DNA of 64,000 bases. It comes from Oceanospirillum sp047518265 (GTDB taxonomy: Bacteria > Pseudomonadota > Gammaproteobacteria > Pseudomonadales > Halomonadaceae). A program made the position numbers and the translations under genes. Positions 8,916 through 18,328 of the stretch are shown here, piece by piece. Within the stretch, counting starts at the first letter, position 1; every line of letters starts with the position of its first letter. The notes beneath the pieces were generated by a model, which saw only the letters and a list, made by a program, of their open reading frames with translations, was not told the DNA's origin and ran no database searches. The DNA is taken from positions 59,275 to 123,274 of the forward strand of contig JAKZRG010000018.1 in NCBI GenBank assembly GCA_047518265.1, written 5' to 3'.

Positions 8916-9788
8916 GTGTTCACAGACGCCATTATCAATGGATTACTGTTAGGCGGAACCTATGCTCTGATCGCCATGGGACTCACGCTGCAATATGGTG
9001 TGTCCCGTATCATGAATCTCGCCAATGGCGAGATTCTGATCGGTGCGGCCTTTGGTGCCTTTTGGTTCTTTAATACCCTAGCAATAAATCCAATCATCGG
9101 TCTTATTATCATCGCGCCACTCGCCTTCTTGGTGAACTGGTTTATCTACCAACTCTTTATGACCCCTTTGGTGAAACGCGCCAAGAATCAGGGGGCTTTA
9201 GAAGTCGATACTATTCTGGCCACGTTTGGCCTGTTATTTATCCTTCAGGGACTGATGTTGATCGCTTTTGGCGGTGACTACTATAGCTTTTCATTTTTAG
9301 CCGAGCCGGTGGAGTTGTTCGGTTCTACCTTTGCTCTAAATCGTTTAGTGGCTTTTGCTGCGGCTCTTGTTATTGGCATTGTGCTGTATCTTGGTCTGAC
9401 TCGTACTCGCTTTGGTACCGCTATTCGTGCGGTTGCCGTTGGGCCTGAGTCTGCGGGTTTAGTGGCTATCGATGTTAAATCCGTTGCGGCCTTTACCTTT
9501 GCTCTAGGTGGTGCGATCACTGCCAGTGGCGGTGGCTTAATCGCGATGTTTTTAACCTTCAACGCCTCTATGGGTGTGATCTTTACCATGAAGGCACTGA
9601 TTATCGTCATTATGGGCGGTGTGGGTGATATTCGTGGCGCTATGATTGCCGGTTTATTACTGGGTCTGGCAGAAACGGCCGTGGCGACCTATATCGATCC
9701 CGGTTTGACTCTGGCAGCAACCTACACGTTATTTTTGATCACTCTGGTATTTCTACCTCAGGGTCTATTTGGACGGAGACTGGCCTAA
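8916..9788 (+). CDS. livH: LIV-type ABC transporter permease (LivH family)
   Basis: This inner-membrane permease of the LivH class has 290 residues and about eight hydrophobic helices. It starts at GTG 8916, six bases after an AGAGG site. The opening INGLLLGGTYALIAMGLTLQYGVSRIMNLANGE is the hallmark of the family. The late block IVIMGGVGDIRGAMIAGLLLGLAE contains the cytoplasmic loop that contacts the ATPase. The stop overlaps the start of the next gene (TAATG), so translation is coupled. It should form the channel with the LivM-type subunit. LivH is used as a family name; the substrate is set by the binding protein. Confidence 0.93.
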   Translation: MFTDAIINGLLLGGTYALIAMGLTLQYGVSRIMNLANGEILIGAAFGAFWFFNTLAINPIIGLIIIAPLAFLVNWFIYQLFMTPLVKRAKNQGALEVDTILATFGLLFILQGLMLIAFGGDYYSFSFLAEPVELFGSTFALNRLVAFAAALVIGIVLYLGLTRTRFGTAIRAVAVGPESAGLVAIDVKSVAAFTFALGGAITASGGGLIAMFLTFNASMGVIFTMKALIIVIMGGVGDIRGAMIAGLLLGLAETAVATYIDPGLTLAATYTLFLITLVFLPQGLFGRRLA

Positions 9789-10822
9789 TGCAACTGACTC
9801 AATCCTTTAAAATAGCCAAACAAGCGCTAGCCACTCAGCAGGCGCTATTAGGCATCATTTTACTCTTAGCCAGTGCCATATTGCCGTTATTGGACGATGG
9901 TTTTTATCTGTCCATGGGCATCACTCTGGCCAGCTATATCGGCCTGACGACAGCTTGGTCTATGTTCTCTGGCCCCACTCGCTTGGTTTCTCTGGCTACG
10001 GCGGCTTTTTTTGGCTCCGGTGCTTTTACCATGGCGGTATTGGGTGAAAGCCTGCACTGGTCACTGATTCTGGTGATTGCTGCCATTATTGGTGCTTCTA
10101 TGGCGGCCATTGTAGGTATGATCACCCTGCGTTTATCCGGTGTGTATTTTGTAATCTTTACCTTTGGCTTGGCTGAGCTGGTGCGCCAGCTGGTGACTTG
10201 GTACGAGGTTAACGTTAACTTTGATGTGGGTCGTTATATCTTTATAGATATCACTCAAGCAGAGATCTATTGGTTACTGCTGGGGATGATCCTGCTGATC
10301 TTTATCACAGGTACCCTGATCAATCGTTCTCGTTTAGGTTTTGCTCTGCAGATCATCGGTAATGATGAAACCGTTGCCGCTCACTCCGGTATTAATATTG
10401 CGCTAAGCAAGGTACTGCTTTTTGCCATCAGTGCCGCTTTTATTGCTGTGATCGGTGCCATTATGGCTCCTCGCTGGACCTATATTGAACCCGCTATTGC
10501 CTATAACCCTATGATCTCCTTTACCGTAGTGATTATGGCGTTATTGGGTGGTGTGCATCGTCTATGGGGGCCTATTTTAGGTGCAGTACCTTTGACGCTG
10601 TTGTTTGAAGCACTGATGGCGAACTTCCCGAATCACTTTAGTTTATTGCTGGGCAGTATCTTCCTGATTATTGTTTATTTTGTGCCTCATGGCGTGGTGG
10701 GCTTGATCGAGAAACATAAACCTAAGCTCACGGCTATTTTTTCTCAAAGAAGAGCCCAAATTCAAGCTCAAACACAGGCTCAAGCCCCTATCGATAGCCA
10801 TAATACTAAGGAGGCGAGCTAA
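9788..10822 (+). CDS. livM: LIV-type ABC transporter permease (LivM family)
   Basis: This is the second permease, with 344 residues, beginning on the overlap TAATG at 9788. It has about nine to ten hydrophobic segments. The LivM pattern is clear: SLATAAFFGSGAF, then ITLRLSGVYFVIFTFGLAELVRQLV, then IGNDETVAAHSGINIALSK and the coupling loop MALLGGVHRLWGPILGAVPL. The last ~25 residues are hydrophilic and low-complexity, rich in Gln and Ala (QIQAQTQAQAP), beyond the usual end of the family; this may be a cytoplasmic tail. It is followed directly by the first ATPase gene, again with a stop/start overlap. Confidence 0.93.
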   Translation: MQLTQSFKIAKQALATQQALLGIILLLASAILPLLDDGFYLSMGITLASYIGLTTAWSMFSGPTRLVSLATAAFFGSGAFTMAVLGESLHWSLILVIAAIIGASMAAIVGMITLRLSGVYFVIFTFGLAELVRQLVTWYEVNVNFDVGRYIFIDITQAEIYWLLLGMILLIFITGTLINRSRLGFALQIIGNDETVAAHSGINIALSKVLLFAISAAFIAVIGAIMAPRWTYIEPAIAYNPMISFTVVIMALLGGVHRLWGPILGAVPLTLLFEALMANFPNHFSLLLGSIFLIIVYFVPHGVVGLIEKHKPKLTAIFSQRRAQIQAQTQAQAPIDSHNTKEAS

Positions 10823-11556
10823 TGGAACATACGTCCCTGCTACATATCAATAATCTGACCAAACGCTTTGGTGGTTTGGTGGCCGTTAATGGCCTCTCCT
10901 TTGATCTCGACCATGGTGAGATTCTGGGTTTATTAGGCCCCAATGGCTCCGGTAAAACCACGGCTCTTAATCTGATCTCTGGTGCTCTTAACCCAACGGA
11001 TGGCGCGATTGTCTTGGAGGGGCATCATATTGAAAATCTTAAAGCCCATGAGATTGCTCAGGCCGGTGTCGCCCGTACCTTTCAGTTGGTTCGGGTACTG
11101 GAATCCATGACCGTGGTGGAAAATATCATGGCCGGTTTAGCCTTTGGCCCCCACGGTATTTGGGGGGATGAAGCTCGGGAACGGGCCTATGAACTGGTGG
11201 AGCGAGTGGGACTCACGGGTAAAGCCGAGCTAATGCCTGATGAGCTGACCTACATTGACCAAAAACGTATTGAGATCGCTCGGGCTATCGCTGCTAATCC
11301 TAATCTATTGTTATTGGATGAGTGGTTGGCTGGCCTAAACCCCAGCGAGCTTAAGATCGGTATTGAGCTGATTCTGTCCCTAAGAGAAGAAGGCCGCACC
11401 ATTATTTTAGTTGAGCATGTGATGGATGCTATTCGTGCGCTATGTGATCGGGTGATAGTGATGAATGCCGGTCAGAAGATTGCCGATGGCACGCCTAAAA
11501 CCGTGTTATCTGATCCTGAAGTGATCAAAGCTTACTTAGGAGGCGACGATGCTTAA
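10822..11556 (+). CDS. livG: LIV-type ABC transporter ATPase (LivG family)
   Basis: This cytoplasmic ATPase has 244 residues. The Walker A motif GPNGSGKTT (39-47) and Walker B LLLLDEWLAGLNP are intact, with the switch His in VEHVM. The ABC signature is unusual. Where LivG proteins usually read LSYGQQR, this one reads LTYIDQKRIEIARA, so the Gly-Gln core is missing. Some divergent LIV-type systems share such signatures (from memory), so it may mark a transporter subgroup rather than a defect. It overlaps the next gene by eight bases. Confidence 0.92.
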   Translation: MEHTSLLHINNLTKRFGGLVAVNGLSFDLDHGEILGLLGPNGSGKTTALNLISGALNPTDGAIVLEGHHIENLKAHEIAQAGVARTFQLVRVLESMTVVENIMAGLAFGPHGIWGDEARERAYELVERVGLTGKAELMPDELTYIDQKRIEIARAIAANPNLLLLDEWLAGLNPSELKIGIELILSLREEGRTIILVEHVMDAIRALCDRVIVMNAGQKIADGTPKTVLSDPEVIKAYLGGDDA

Positions 11557-12259
11557 TGTGAATCAGCTCAGTGTCCGTTACGGTCATCACCAAGCCTTAC
11601 GAAGTGTTGCTCTTAACGTTAATCCTGCAGAGATTGTTGTCATCCTGGGAGCCAATGGCGCCGGTAAAACCACCTTGCTGAAGTCTTTGGGTGGTCTTGT
11701 CACCATGGACAATGATAGTCAGGTCAAGATGAATCAGTTTGATCTGGGCAAACTGCCACCACACCAAATTGTTGAATCGGGTTTGGCTTTAGTACCTGAA
11801 GGGCGCGGTATTTTTGGCGATCTGACAGTACGGGAAAATCTAAAACTCGGTGCTTATCCGAAACGAGCCAGAGCCCATGAAGAAAAACACTATAAGGAAG
11901 TACTGGAACTCTTTCCTAGACTAGAAGAGCGCTTGGATCAGGTGGCTAGAACCATGAGCGGTGGCGAGCAGCAGATGGTCGCCATTGGCCGTGCCCTAAT
12001 GTCCGCACCGGAGGTTCTATTACTGGATGAACCCTCCTTGGGCCTCTCCCCACTTTTTGTTGGTGAGCTATTTAAAGCACTGGAAAGAATTAAGGACAAC
12101 GGCGTCGGTGTCTTATTAGTCGAACAGAACGCCGTTAAAAGCCTTGAGATTGCTGATCGCGCTTATGTGCTGGAAAACGGTGCAGTGGTGGCCTCTGGTG
12201 ATGCCGAGCAGATGCGTACGGATAAAGCGGTGCAAGATGCATATCTCGGAGCGGCATAA
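11549..12259 (+). CDS. livF: LIV-type ABC transporter ATPase (LivF family)
   Basis: The second ATPase has 236 residues. Walker A GANGAGKTT (34-42), a canonical signature MSGGEQQM and Walker B VLLLDEPSLGLSP are all present, with the switch His replaced by VEQNA as usual for LivF. The block LVPEGRGIFGDLTVRENL is a family hallmark. The start codon lies eight bases inside the end of the LivG-type gene with AGGAGG just upstream, so the two ATPases are made together. With a degenerate signature in its partner, one of the two ATP sites may be catalytically weaker (inference). Confidence 0.94.
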   Translation: MLNVNQLSVRYGHHQALRSVALNVNPAEIVVILGANGAGKTTLLKSLGGLVTMDNDSQVKMNQFDLGKLPPHQIVESGLALVPEGRGIFGDLTVRENLKLGAYPKRARAHEEKHYKEVLELFPRLEERLDQVARTMSGGEQQMVAIGRALMSAPEVLLLDEPSLGLSPLFVGELFKALERIKDNGVGVLLVEQNAVKSLEIADRAYVLENGAVVASGDAEQMRTDKAVQDAYLGAA

Positions 12260-12353
12260 AAAAGCCATCAACTAATAAATTATTAATGCCGGGAATAATC
12301 CATTCTCAAAAGAGATAGACCCGGCAACCAAAACAAAAAAGAAGGGGTTTATT

Positions 12354-13136
12354 ATGAGTTTTACAGATAAAAAGATCATCGTTACAGGTTGTTCATCCGG
12401 TATTGGCGCAAAAACCTGTGAGTTGCTAAAAGCACAAGGTGCTACCGTGATCGGCGTGGATCGTAACCCTCCTCAGGCTAACGTTGACCTGTTTTTTGAA
12501 GCGGATCTATCTGATCCCGGTTCTATCGACAACCTGATCGAGTCTCTACCTTCAGGGGCACATGGACTATGTAATATTGCCGGTTTGCCTCCCACTAAAG
12601 GTGCAGTGCCTGTTTTACAGGTTAACCTACTGGGCCTAAAACGCCTGACTCTGGGTTACGCCGCTAAATTGGCTGAAGGTGCTGCTATTGTGAATGTGGC
12701 GTCTTTAGCCGGTGTGGGCTGGCCGCAAGCGATCCCAGCTATTAAGGCATCCAATGATCTGACCGATTTCTCTGCTGTAGATGCCTTCTGTGCCGAACAT
12801 GACATTGATGATGCCCGCAGCTACTTCTTCTCAAAAGAAGCGTTAATCGGCTGGACTATGCAGAACCGTTGGACGTGGCGTGATCGTGGTATTCGTATGA
12901 ACTGCGTGAGCCCTGGTCCAGTAGAAACACCAATTCTGGCCGACTTCCTAGAAACCTTGGGAGAGCGTGCAGAAGAAGATATGAAGATGATGGATCGTGC
13001 GGGAACTCCAGATGATATCGCACCGGTTGTGGTCTTTATGTGTAGTGAGCAGAGCGCTTGGATTCGCGGTACTAACATTCCATGTGATGGCGGTATGTTT
13101 GCTCATGTGCAATGTGCCATGAACGATCTGCTGTAA
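12354..13136 (+). CDS. Short-chain dehydrogenase, coniferyl-alcohol dehydrogenase-like
   Basis: This is a classical SDR of 260 residues. The NAD-binding motif TGCSSGIG is near residue 12 and the acid ending the second strand (VIGVDRN) suggests NAD. The catalytic residues are in IVNVASLAG (Ser) and SYFFSK (Tyr and Lys four apart). PGPVETPIL follows, and the C-terminus NIPCDGGMFAHV is typical. The long insert between the Ser and Tyr blocks and the overall pattern match proteins annotated as coniferyl-alcohol dehydrogenase (CalA) or 3-alpha-hydroxysteroid dehydrogenase. It lies 94 bases after the LIV-type operon on the same strand with its own AAGGGG site, so it is probably co-transcribed. A paralogue lies at 27368-28168. 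A lignin-type alcohol is the likely substrate, but this is not proved by sequence. Confidence 0.85.
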   Translation: MSFTDKKIIVTGCSSGIGAKTCELLKAQGATVIGVDRNPPQANVDLFFEADLSDPGSIDNLIESLPSGAHGLCNIAGLPPTKGAVPVLQVNLLGLKRLTLGYAAKLAEGAAIVNVASLAGVGWPQAIPAIKASNDLTDFSAVDAFCAEHDIDDARSYFFSKEALIGWTMQNRWTWRDRGIRMNCVSPGPVETPILADFLETLGERAEEDMKMMDRAGTPDDIAPVVVFMCSEQSAWIRGTNIPCDGGMFAHVQCAMNDLL

Positions 13137-13155
13137 ACCCCTCGTCATAACAAAG

Positions 13156-13199
13156 ATGCCCGGTTGATGTGGACTAAACATCAACCGGGCATTTTTTTA
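13156..13199 (+). terminator. Strong terminator after the transporter/dehydrogenase operon
   Basis: A perfect 15-bp stem (ATGCCCGGTTGATGT at 13156-13170 with ACATCAACCGGGCAT at 13178-13192) is followed by seven T residues. It lies between two convergent genes. Confidence 0.93.
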
Positions 13200-13226
13200 T
13201 TTGGCCGTTTGTCCTTACGACAACCA

Positions 13227-15209
13227 CTAATACTTAAATGATGAAACGATACCATTTAAGCGCTGAGACAAAGAGGTTAATTGCTCAGAAGAAGTCGTCA
13301 TTAAGTCCGCTGCTTTAAGTGCGCCTTTTGCCCTTTCTGAGATCGTACTGACACTTTGAGTAATAAGCTCTGCGGCGGCCGCTTGCTGTTCTGCTGCACT
13401 GGCAATTTGTAGATTCATATCGCTGATCGTATTGGATTCACGGGTGATATCCACCAGAGACTCACCGGCTTTCTGTGCTTGAGAGGCACTGGTTTTTGCC
13501 ACCGACTTGCTTACCCCCATTGCACTTACTGCTTCATTGACTGCCACGGGTAATTTATGAATCACCGATTGAATTTCAGTCGTCGCTGTTTGTGTACGGC
13601 TAGCCAGTTGACGCACTTCATCCGCAACCACGGCAAAACCTCGACCTGCTTCTCCCGCTCGGGCTGCCTCAATGGCTGCATTCAATGCCAATAGATTGGT
13701 TTGTTCGGCAATACTGTCAATCACCTCTAAGACATTACTGATGTTTTGACTGTCTTGCGCTAACTGAGCGATAACAGCAGAAGCGATATCTAATTGCTCA
13801 ATTTGGCTATGGCAGGATTCACTGGTTGCATCAACATCCTGCTTGCCCTTGGCCGCACTTTTATCCGTTTGGCTTGCGGCTTCAGCCGCTTCTGCAGCAT
13901 GTTCCGCCACCTTTCCAGCAGTAACGGTTAATTCATGTACGGCTGCTGCAGCTTGCTCTGTTTCCTGAGTTTGAGTTTGAATCCTTTCTGCAGATTTCAG
14001 GCTTAACTCTTTTAACGTGTTTGCGCCATTGGATAATTCTTCTACTGATTCAGATACCACAGTGATCGTTTTGCGAATTTTAGCCACAAAACCATTAAAA
14101 CCTTTGGCTAAAACCACCAACTCTGTTGCACCGGATTCTTTCAAAGCCACATTGAGATCACTCTCGCCTTCACCAATCTGCTGCAAACTACGCGCAACAT
14201 GACGAATGGGATATACCACGGTAAAGATAATGACAGCTAAGGCTACCAACGCCGCTAGAACACCGCCAATTGCAGCACTGATAATCAAGGTATTGGATTG
14301 AGTGACCAGCGCACTGACTTGAGACACTTCCCCTTCAATTGTCGCCACGCCCCGCTTTTTTAACGCGGTCAGTTGCGTTAGCAGAGTATCGCCCACCTGT
14401 CTCATCGTAGAGCGTTGCTCCAGAAAAGAGATATTATCCACCATCACCTGACTAAACAGCTGATCCAGCGCTCGTACACTGTTTCTCAATAGAGCCTTAT
14501 CTTCCTTTAATTGATGGCGTACTAAAATTTTATAAGCCGCTTTTAGTGACTTTATTAAACTTTTACGGTGACGGTTTAGCTTTTTCATCGCCTCACCTTG
14601 GTCCGTTGCTTCGAACAACTGCTGTAGGCTATGGGCCAATAACAAAACACTGGTACGAGCACTGTCCAAGTGCTTATCCGTGACTTTCATTGCTGCCACG
14701 GCATCTAAATTAAGACGGTTTTTTTCCTGATAGGCGACAGTGTGCTCCTGAGTCTGACGAATCTGATTGACCACCCCTTCTGTCTGCTCAGTTAAAAGAT
14801 CAAGCTGTTCGCGAATCGATTGATGATCACTCAATACTGAGAGTCTATTCCCCCGGTACTGACGAATCAGTAGATCAATCTTGGCCAAAATATCATCATC
14901 AAACAAGCCATTATCCTTAATACCCTGTATTGATATTTCTACCTGCTCCCGAATATCATCAAGCAACCTCCTCCCTTCATCTGAGGATATTTCACGGGAT
15001 AAGATACGCTCGGTAATTAACATCTCATTTTGCAGCAGAGTCATGGTATGGGTACTGCTATCCGCGGCATTCCAGGCCGGTCCGGTAACAAATAATAAGG
15101 ATTCAGAGACCTTATTCACGCCATAAATACCGGCATAACCACATAGCCCCAGTAACATGAGCATGGAGATAAAACCAACACCGACACGGGCACCAATTGA
15201 GATATTCAT
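13227..15209 (-). CDS. Methyl-accepting chemotaxis protein with long helical sensor
   Basis: This is a transmembrane chemoreceptor of 660 residues from ATG 15209. A further in-frame ATG at 15239 has no better support. TM1 is near the N-terminus (VGVGFISMLMLLGLCGYAGIYG). About 290 residues of helical periplasmic sensor follow, and then TM2 (IISAAIGGVLAALVALAVIIFTVVY). A HAMP segment starting with PIRHVARSLQQI leads to the signalling domain with the conserved tip EQTNLLALNAAIEAARAGE. The sensor length and all-helical look fit a double four-helix bundle (HBM type, as in receptors for organic acids); this is from pattern only. There is no C-terminal CheR-binding pentapeptide. Its position in the aromatic gene block suggests it senses a substrate of the pathway. 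Confidence 0.93.
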   Translation of the reverse strand: MNISIGARVGVGFISMLMLLGLCGYAGIYGVNKVSESLLFVTGPAWNAADSSTHTMTLLQNEMLITERILSREISSDEGRRLLDDIREQVEISIQGIKDNGLFDDDILAKIDLLIRQYRGNRLSVLSDHQSIREQLDLLTEQTEGVVNQIRQTQEHTVAYQEKNRLNLDAVAAMKVTDKHLDSARTSVLLLAHSLQQLFEATDQGEAMKKLNRHRKSLIKSLKAAYKILVRHQLKEDKALLRNSVRALDQLFSQVMVDNISFLEQRSTMRQVGDTLLTQLTALKKRGVATIEGEVSQVSALVTQSNTLIISAAIGGVLAALVALAVIIFTVVYPIRHVARSLQQIGEGESDLNVALKESGATELVVLAKGFNGFVAKIRKTITVVSESVEELSNGANTLKELSLKSAERIQTQTQETEQAAAAVHELTVTAGKVAEHAAEAAEAASQTDKSAAKGKQDVDATSESCHSQIEQLDIASAVIAQLAQDSQNISNVLEVIDSIAEQTNLLALNAAIEAARAGEAGRGFAVVADEVRQLASRTQTATTEIQSVIHKLPVAVNEAVSAMGVSKSVAKTSASQAQKAGESLVDITRESNTISDMNLQIASAAEQQAAAAELITQSVSTISERAKGALKAADLMTTSSEQLTSLSQRLNGIVSSFKY

Positions 15210-15501
15210 AATTATTATTCCCATCAGATTAAAATGCACTGACGCGGTGTTCCGCTAACATTGTTTCCCTGGCACAAATAGACTAAATATGCTGCCATCT
15301 GACCTAATAATGCGCCTTACCCCACGGTTCTAGGCATTAATTCTATGGTTCAAAGGTCTGAACAGACCAATACGAATAGCCCACATGGCATTGATTTTTG
15401 ATATAGAAGCAGTATCAATAGGGTATAGCAGAGGAAAAGAGGTAAAAGGAGAACGTGTAAAAACATCGGCAGTGGAGTCTGAAAAGGCGCCTATTTTACG
15501 T

Positions 15502-16395
15502 TTAAATATTAGCGGTAATACGTTGAAGAAAGTCCAGAAATGCACGGGTTTTATTAGAAATTAAACGCCGCCCTGGGTAGACCACTGAAATGGATGAAGC
15601 ACTGGCCTCAAATTCGATCTGCTTAAACACCTCAACCAGACTGCCCTCTTTGAGCTGCTTTTTACAGTACATCATAGGGATCATAGAGACACCACAACCG
15701 TGCGATACCGCTTCGCGTACGGCAATAGGATCATTAATATGAATGGCTCTAGTGAGATCAAGATAGCTTTTTTGCTCGGTTTCACGGATAGGGAATCGAT
15801 TAATCCCGTAACGTTTTTCACAGACTTTAATATGTTGAGCAAGATTAACGGATGCTTCGTCCTGGATATACTCTTTGGCATAGGCCTCACTGGCCACCCA
15901 AACCAAACGACTGCTCAATAGCTGCCTCGCAATCAGATCCGAATCATGCAAAGGGCCTATGGTCACTGCAAGGTCGATCTGTTCTTGAATAATATCTACC
16001 GGGTGACTGGTAATGATAATTTCTAATTCGATATGGGGATATTGCTGTTCAAATTCGGCCAGATGTTTTGCGATAATTTCTCGGCCAAAGGCCATAGGTA
16101 GAGCAACCACTAAGGGACCGGTAGGTACTGCCGTTAGGCCCGACATCTGAGCGTTAGCTTCTTCAACCTGTTCCATGATAGAGATGCAGTGACGAAAAAA
16201 AGCATCCCCTTCACTGGTAGTGCGTACATTACGGGAATTTCGCTCCAATAAACGCACCCCTAAAGCTTCCTCTAAGCGAGTGATCGCCCGACTGACCGAT
16301 GATTTAGGTTTGCCAAGAAAATCCGCTGCGGCTGAAACCCCTTGTTGTTGAACAACGGCAACAAAGATAGGCACATCATCAATATTCCACTTCAT
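15502..16395 (-). CDS. LysR-family transcriptional regulator
   Basis: The protein has 297 residues. The winged helix at residues ~1-65 includes FVAVVQQQGVSAAADFLGKPKSSVSRAITRLEEALGVRLLERNSRNVRTTSEG, the standard LysR pattern. The rest is a substrate-binding-like effector domain (PLVVALPMAFGREI, IDLAVTIGPL). It is on the same strand and downstream of the ligAB, HbpS-like and Rossmann-like genes, and upstream of the chemoreceptor gene. The most likely targets are ligAB and its neighbours; an inverted repeat at 18863-18880 upstream of ligA is a candidate site. The 260 bases between this gene and the chemoreceptor gene show nothing distinctive. Confidence 0.93.
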   Translation of the reverse strand: MKWNIDDVPIFVAVVQQQGVSAAADFLGKPKSSVSRAITRLEEALGVRLLERNSRNVRTTSEGDAFFRHCISIMEQVEEANAQMSGLTAVPTGPLVVALPMAFGREIIAKHLAEFEQQYPHIELEIIITSHPVDIIQEQIDLAVTIGPLHDSDLIARQLLSSRLVWVASEAYAKEYIQDEASVNLAQHIKVCEKRYGINRFPIRETEQKSYLDLTRAIHINDPIAVREAVSHGCGVSMIPMMYCKKQLKEGSLVEVFKQIEFEASASSISVVYPGRRLISNKTRAFLDFLQRITANI

Positions 16396-16489
16396 TTACG
16401 GACTGTCCTTTTAATATTCTTTCTTGGCGGCAAGTAATAATCCCATTTGTTATCAGTCAGATCCGTGAAAGTCCGGTATCGATTAAATG

Positions 16490-16897
16490 CTAAACCCTAT
16501 CCAGAATAAAACCAAGTTTAGCGGCTGTAGACTCAATCGCTTTAGGTACCTGACAATACCGTGTGTTTAGTTCTTTTAATTGATCAAGGCACTCTAGGCT
16601 CATTTCCCAGCCTTCTCCTTGAAATGAGATCACGGCCGCTATCGTATGGTTCTCACTGTGCTTCTCAACCAGAGCCAGCAGCTCATCAGGATAATACACC
16701 AGGGCATCATGCATCTTGGTACGATGATGCCAAGGCTCCTCATCAATAAAGGCAATCACTTGATACTTGCCTGATTCATTCAGCGCAGCAGAAACAGAAT
16801 AACTCGTATATTCCGTGCCAATTATAATCACTGCCCGAGCATCTTCTATAGGAGACTGATGAAAATAAGCCCGTATTTTTTTAAAAAAACTAAGCAC
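16490..16897 (-). CDS. Small protein resembling a CoA-binding_3/Rossmann domain
   Basis: The 135-residue frame starts at GTG 16897 with GGGA eight bases upstream. The peptide RAVIIIGTEYTSYSVSAALNESGKYQVIAFIDEEPWHHRTKMHDALVYYPDELLALV has a strand, a Gly turn, a helix, and then the FIDE-P strand ending. This is the layout of the N-terminal nucleotide-binding domain of FlaA1/EpsC-type sugar epimerases (CoA_binding_3). Only that domain is present and the epimerase part is absent. It probably binds a dinucleotide or acts as a small regulatory domain. It is in the lig operon region, between the HbpS-like and LysR genes, and may be co-transcribed with them. The function is unknown. Confidence 0.7.
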   Translation of the reverse strand: MLSFFKKIRAYFHQSPIEDARAVIIIGTEYTSYSVSAALNESGKYQVIAFIDEEPWHHRTKMHDALVYYPDELLALVEKHSENHTIAAVISFQGEGWEMSLECLDQLKELNTRYCQVPKAIESTAAKLGFILDRV

Positions 16898-16967
16898 CGA
16901 ACCAATCCCTATGTCTATTTATAATAAATAGCCCAACACACCATAAAGCACTCAGTTATTACTCGAT

Positions 16968-17393
16968 TTAAAGCCGATTAAAGGCATTGATTGCTGCCTC
17001 CGCACAGGCAATATCATCCGCTACCTTGCCACCGGCCACTCCAATAGCACCTACCACTTCACCTTCCACAACAATAGGTAAGCCACCACCAAACATCGCT
17101 ATTTTTTCATGCTGGGCCAATCCTGCAGTAATCACCGCTCTGTCGGCTAAAATATCGTTCCATTTATCCGTCGACCAACCATAACAAGCTGCGGTATAGG
17201 CTTTTTTCTCAGCAAAATCTCTGGCGGGTAACGGAGCGCCAGGATCACGCAGTGATATCAAAGCATTTCCTGCAGCATCAACCACCACGGCATTCATCTT
17301 AAAACCTGTTTGACGGGCATGATCAATAGCCGCTTGTGCCAAGAACTGCGCCGCTTCCAAAGTCAAAGAGGTTGAGATCAATAGTTTATCCAT
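16968..17393 (-). CDS. GlcG/HbpS-family protein
   Basis: The chosen start is ATG 17393 (MDKLLISTSLTLEAAQFLAQAAIDHARQTGFKMNAVVVDAAGNALISLRDPGAP), which matches the normal family beginning. The frame open upstream to 17444 reads as untranslated leader. The protein has 141 residues. The GlcG/HbpS (DUF336) features are clear: VVVDAAGN, KKAYTA, the GGGLPI block and GAIGVAGG near the end. Members bind haem, cobalamin or other small molecules and often sit beside catabolic operons. It lies 90 bases downstream of ligB in the same direction, so it is probably co-transcribed with the dioxygenase. A role in protecting or assisting the iron enzyme is possible but is inference. Confidence 0.85.
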   Translation of the reverse strand: MDKLLISTSLTLEAAQFLAQAAIDHARQTGFKMNAVVVDAAGNALISLRDPGAPLPARDFAEKKAYTAACYGWSTDKWNDILADRAVITAGLAQHEKIAMFGGGLPIVVEGEVVGAIGVAGGKVADDIACAEAAINAFNRL

Positions 17394-17482
17394 GAGAAAA
17401 CCTAATTTATCGGAAAGAAAAAAGCAGCCGCATAGCGACTGCAAAGCTCGTGGAACAAATAAAACACTTTATAAAAAATGGA

Positions 17483-18328
17483 TTAGCTGTCTTTATTCTC
17501 CAGCACTAACAATCCATAGTTAGTATTGGATACGGGGCAATGGGTAAAGCGATGGATCTGCTTCACATCCTGATCCAAAGCACCGCGCATAATAAACCAC
17601 ATGACTGCTTCAATACCTTCCGAGCCGGTTTCACGCAGATATTCAGTGTGACCAATATCTTTGATTTTTTCTGGATCAGCGACAAAATCATCCAGCCATT
17701 TCTCATCGTATTCTTCGTTGATCAGGCCCGCACGTTCACCCTGTAGCTGATGGGATAAACCGCCGGTACCAAAAATGGCAATTTTCAGATCTTTAGGATA
17801 AGACTCAACCGCCTTACGGATCGCTTTACCCAGGTTATAGCAGCGATTGCCCGTAGGCTGAGGGTATTGCACCACGTTGACACATACCGGAATCACCTCA
17901 CAGGGCCACTCTTCCGGCTGACCGTACATCACGGACAGGGGCACAGTCAGACCATGATCCACCGGCATCTCATTAACGATAGTCATATCGAATTCATCCA
18001 TAATCAAAGATTCGGTGATATGCCAAGCCAGTTCAGGATTACCTTTAACATCGGGGACTTTACGAGGGCCATAACCCTCATCGGCAGGTTTAAACTCCGG
18101 TGCCACACCAATGGAAAAGGTTGAAATGGATTCTAGAGAAAAAGCCGAGGCATGATCGTTATAAACAATAATGCAAACATCCGGTTTAACTTCTTCAATC
18201 CATTTTTTAGCCGGTTCCATACCCTCAAACACAGGCTTCCAATAGGGTTCCTGAGTTTTACCATGATCAACCGCAGCACCAATGGCTGGCACATGAGACG
18301 TACCAACACCTGCAATAATCTTAGCCAT
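17483..18328 (-). CDS. ligB: Protocatechuate 4,5-dioxygenase, catalytic beta subunit
   Basis: This is the class III extradiol dioxygenase catalytic subunit, with 281 residues. The positions expected from the LigB family are all present: iron ligands His12 (GTSHVPAIG), His59 (YNDHASAF) and Glu240 (GSEGIEA), and catalytic His193 (GGLSHQL). It opens protocatechuate between carbons 4 and 5 using Fe(II) and O2 to give 4-carboxy-2-hydroxymuconate semialdehyde. The start ATG overlaps the stop of ligA (TAATG), with GGAGGG just upstream, so the two subunits are made together. Gallate is an alternative substrate, since some family members use it. The later 4,5-pathway genes (ligC, ligI, ligJ, ligK) are not in the window. 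Confidence 0.93.
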   Translation of the reverse strand: MAKIIAGVGTSHVPAIGAAVDHGKTQEPYWKPVFEGMEPAKKWIEEVKPDVCIIVYNDHASAFSLESISTFSIGVAPEFKPADEGYGPRKVPDVKGNPELAWHITESLIMDEFDMTIVNEMPVDHGLTVPLSVMYGQPEEWPCEVIPVCVNVVQYPQPTGNRCYNLGKAIRKAVESYPKDLKIAIFGTGGLSHQLQGERAGLINEEYDEKWLDDFVADPEKIKDIGHTEYLRETGSEGIEAVMWFIMRGALDQDVKQIHRFTHCPVSNTNYGLLVLENKDS

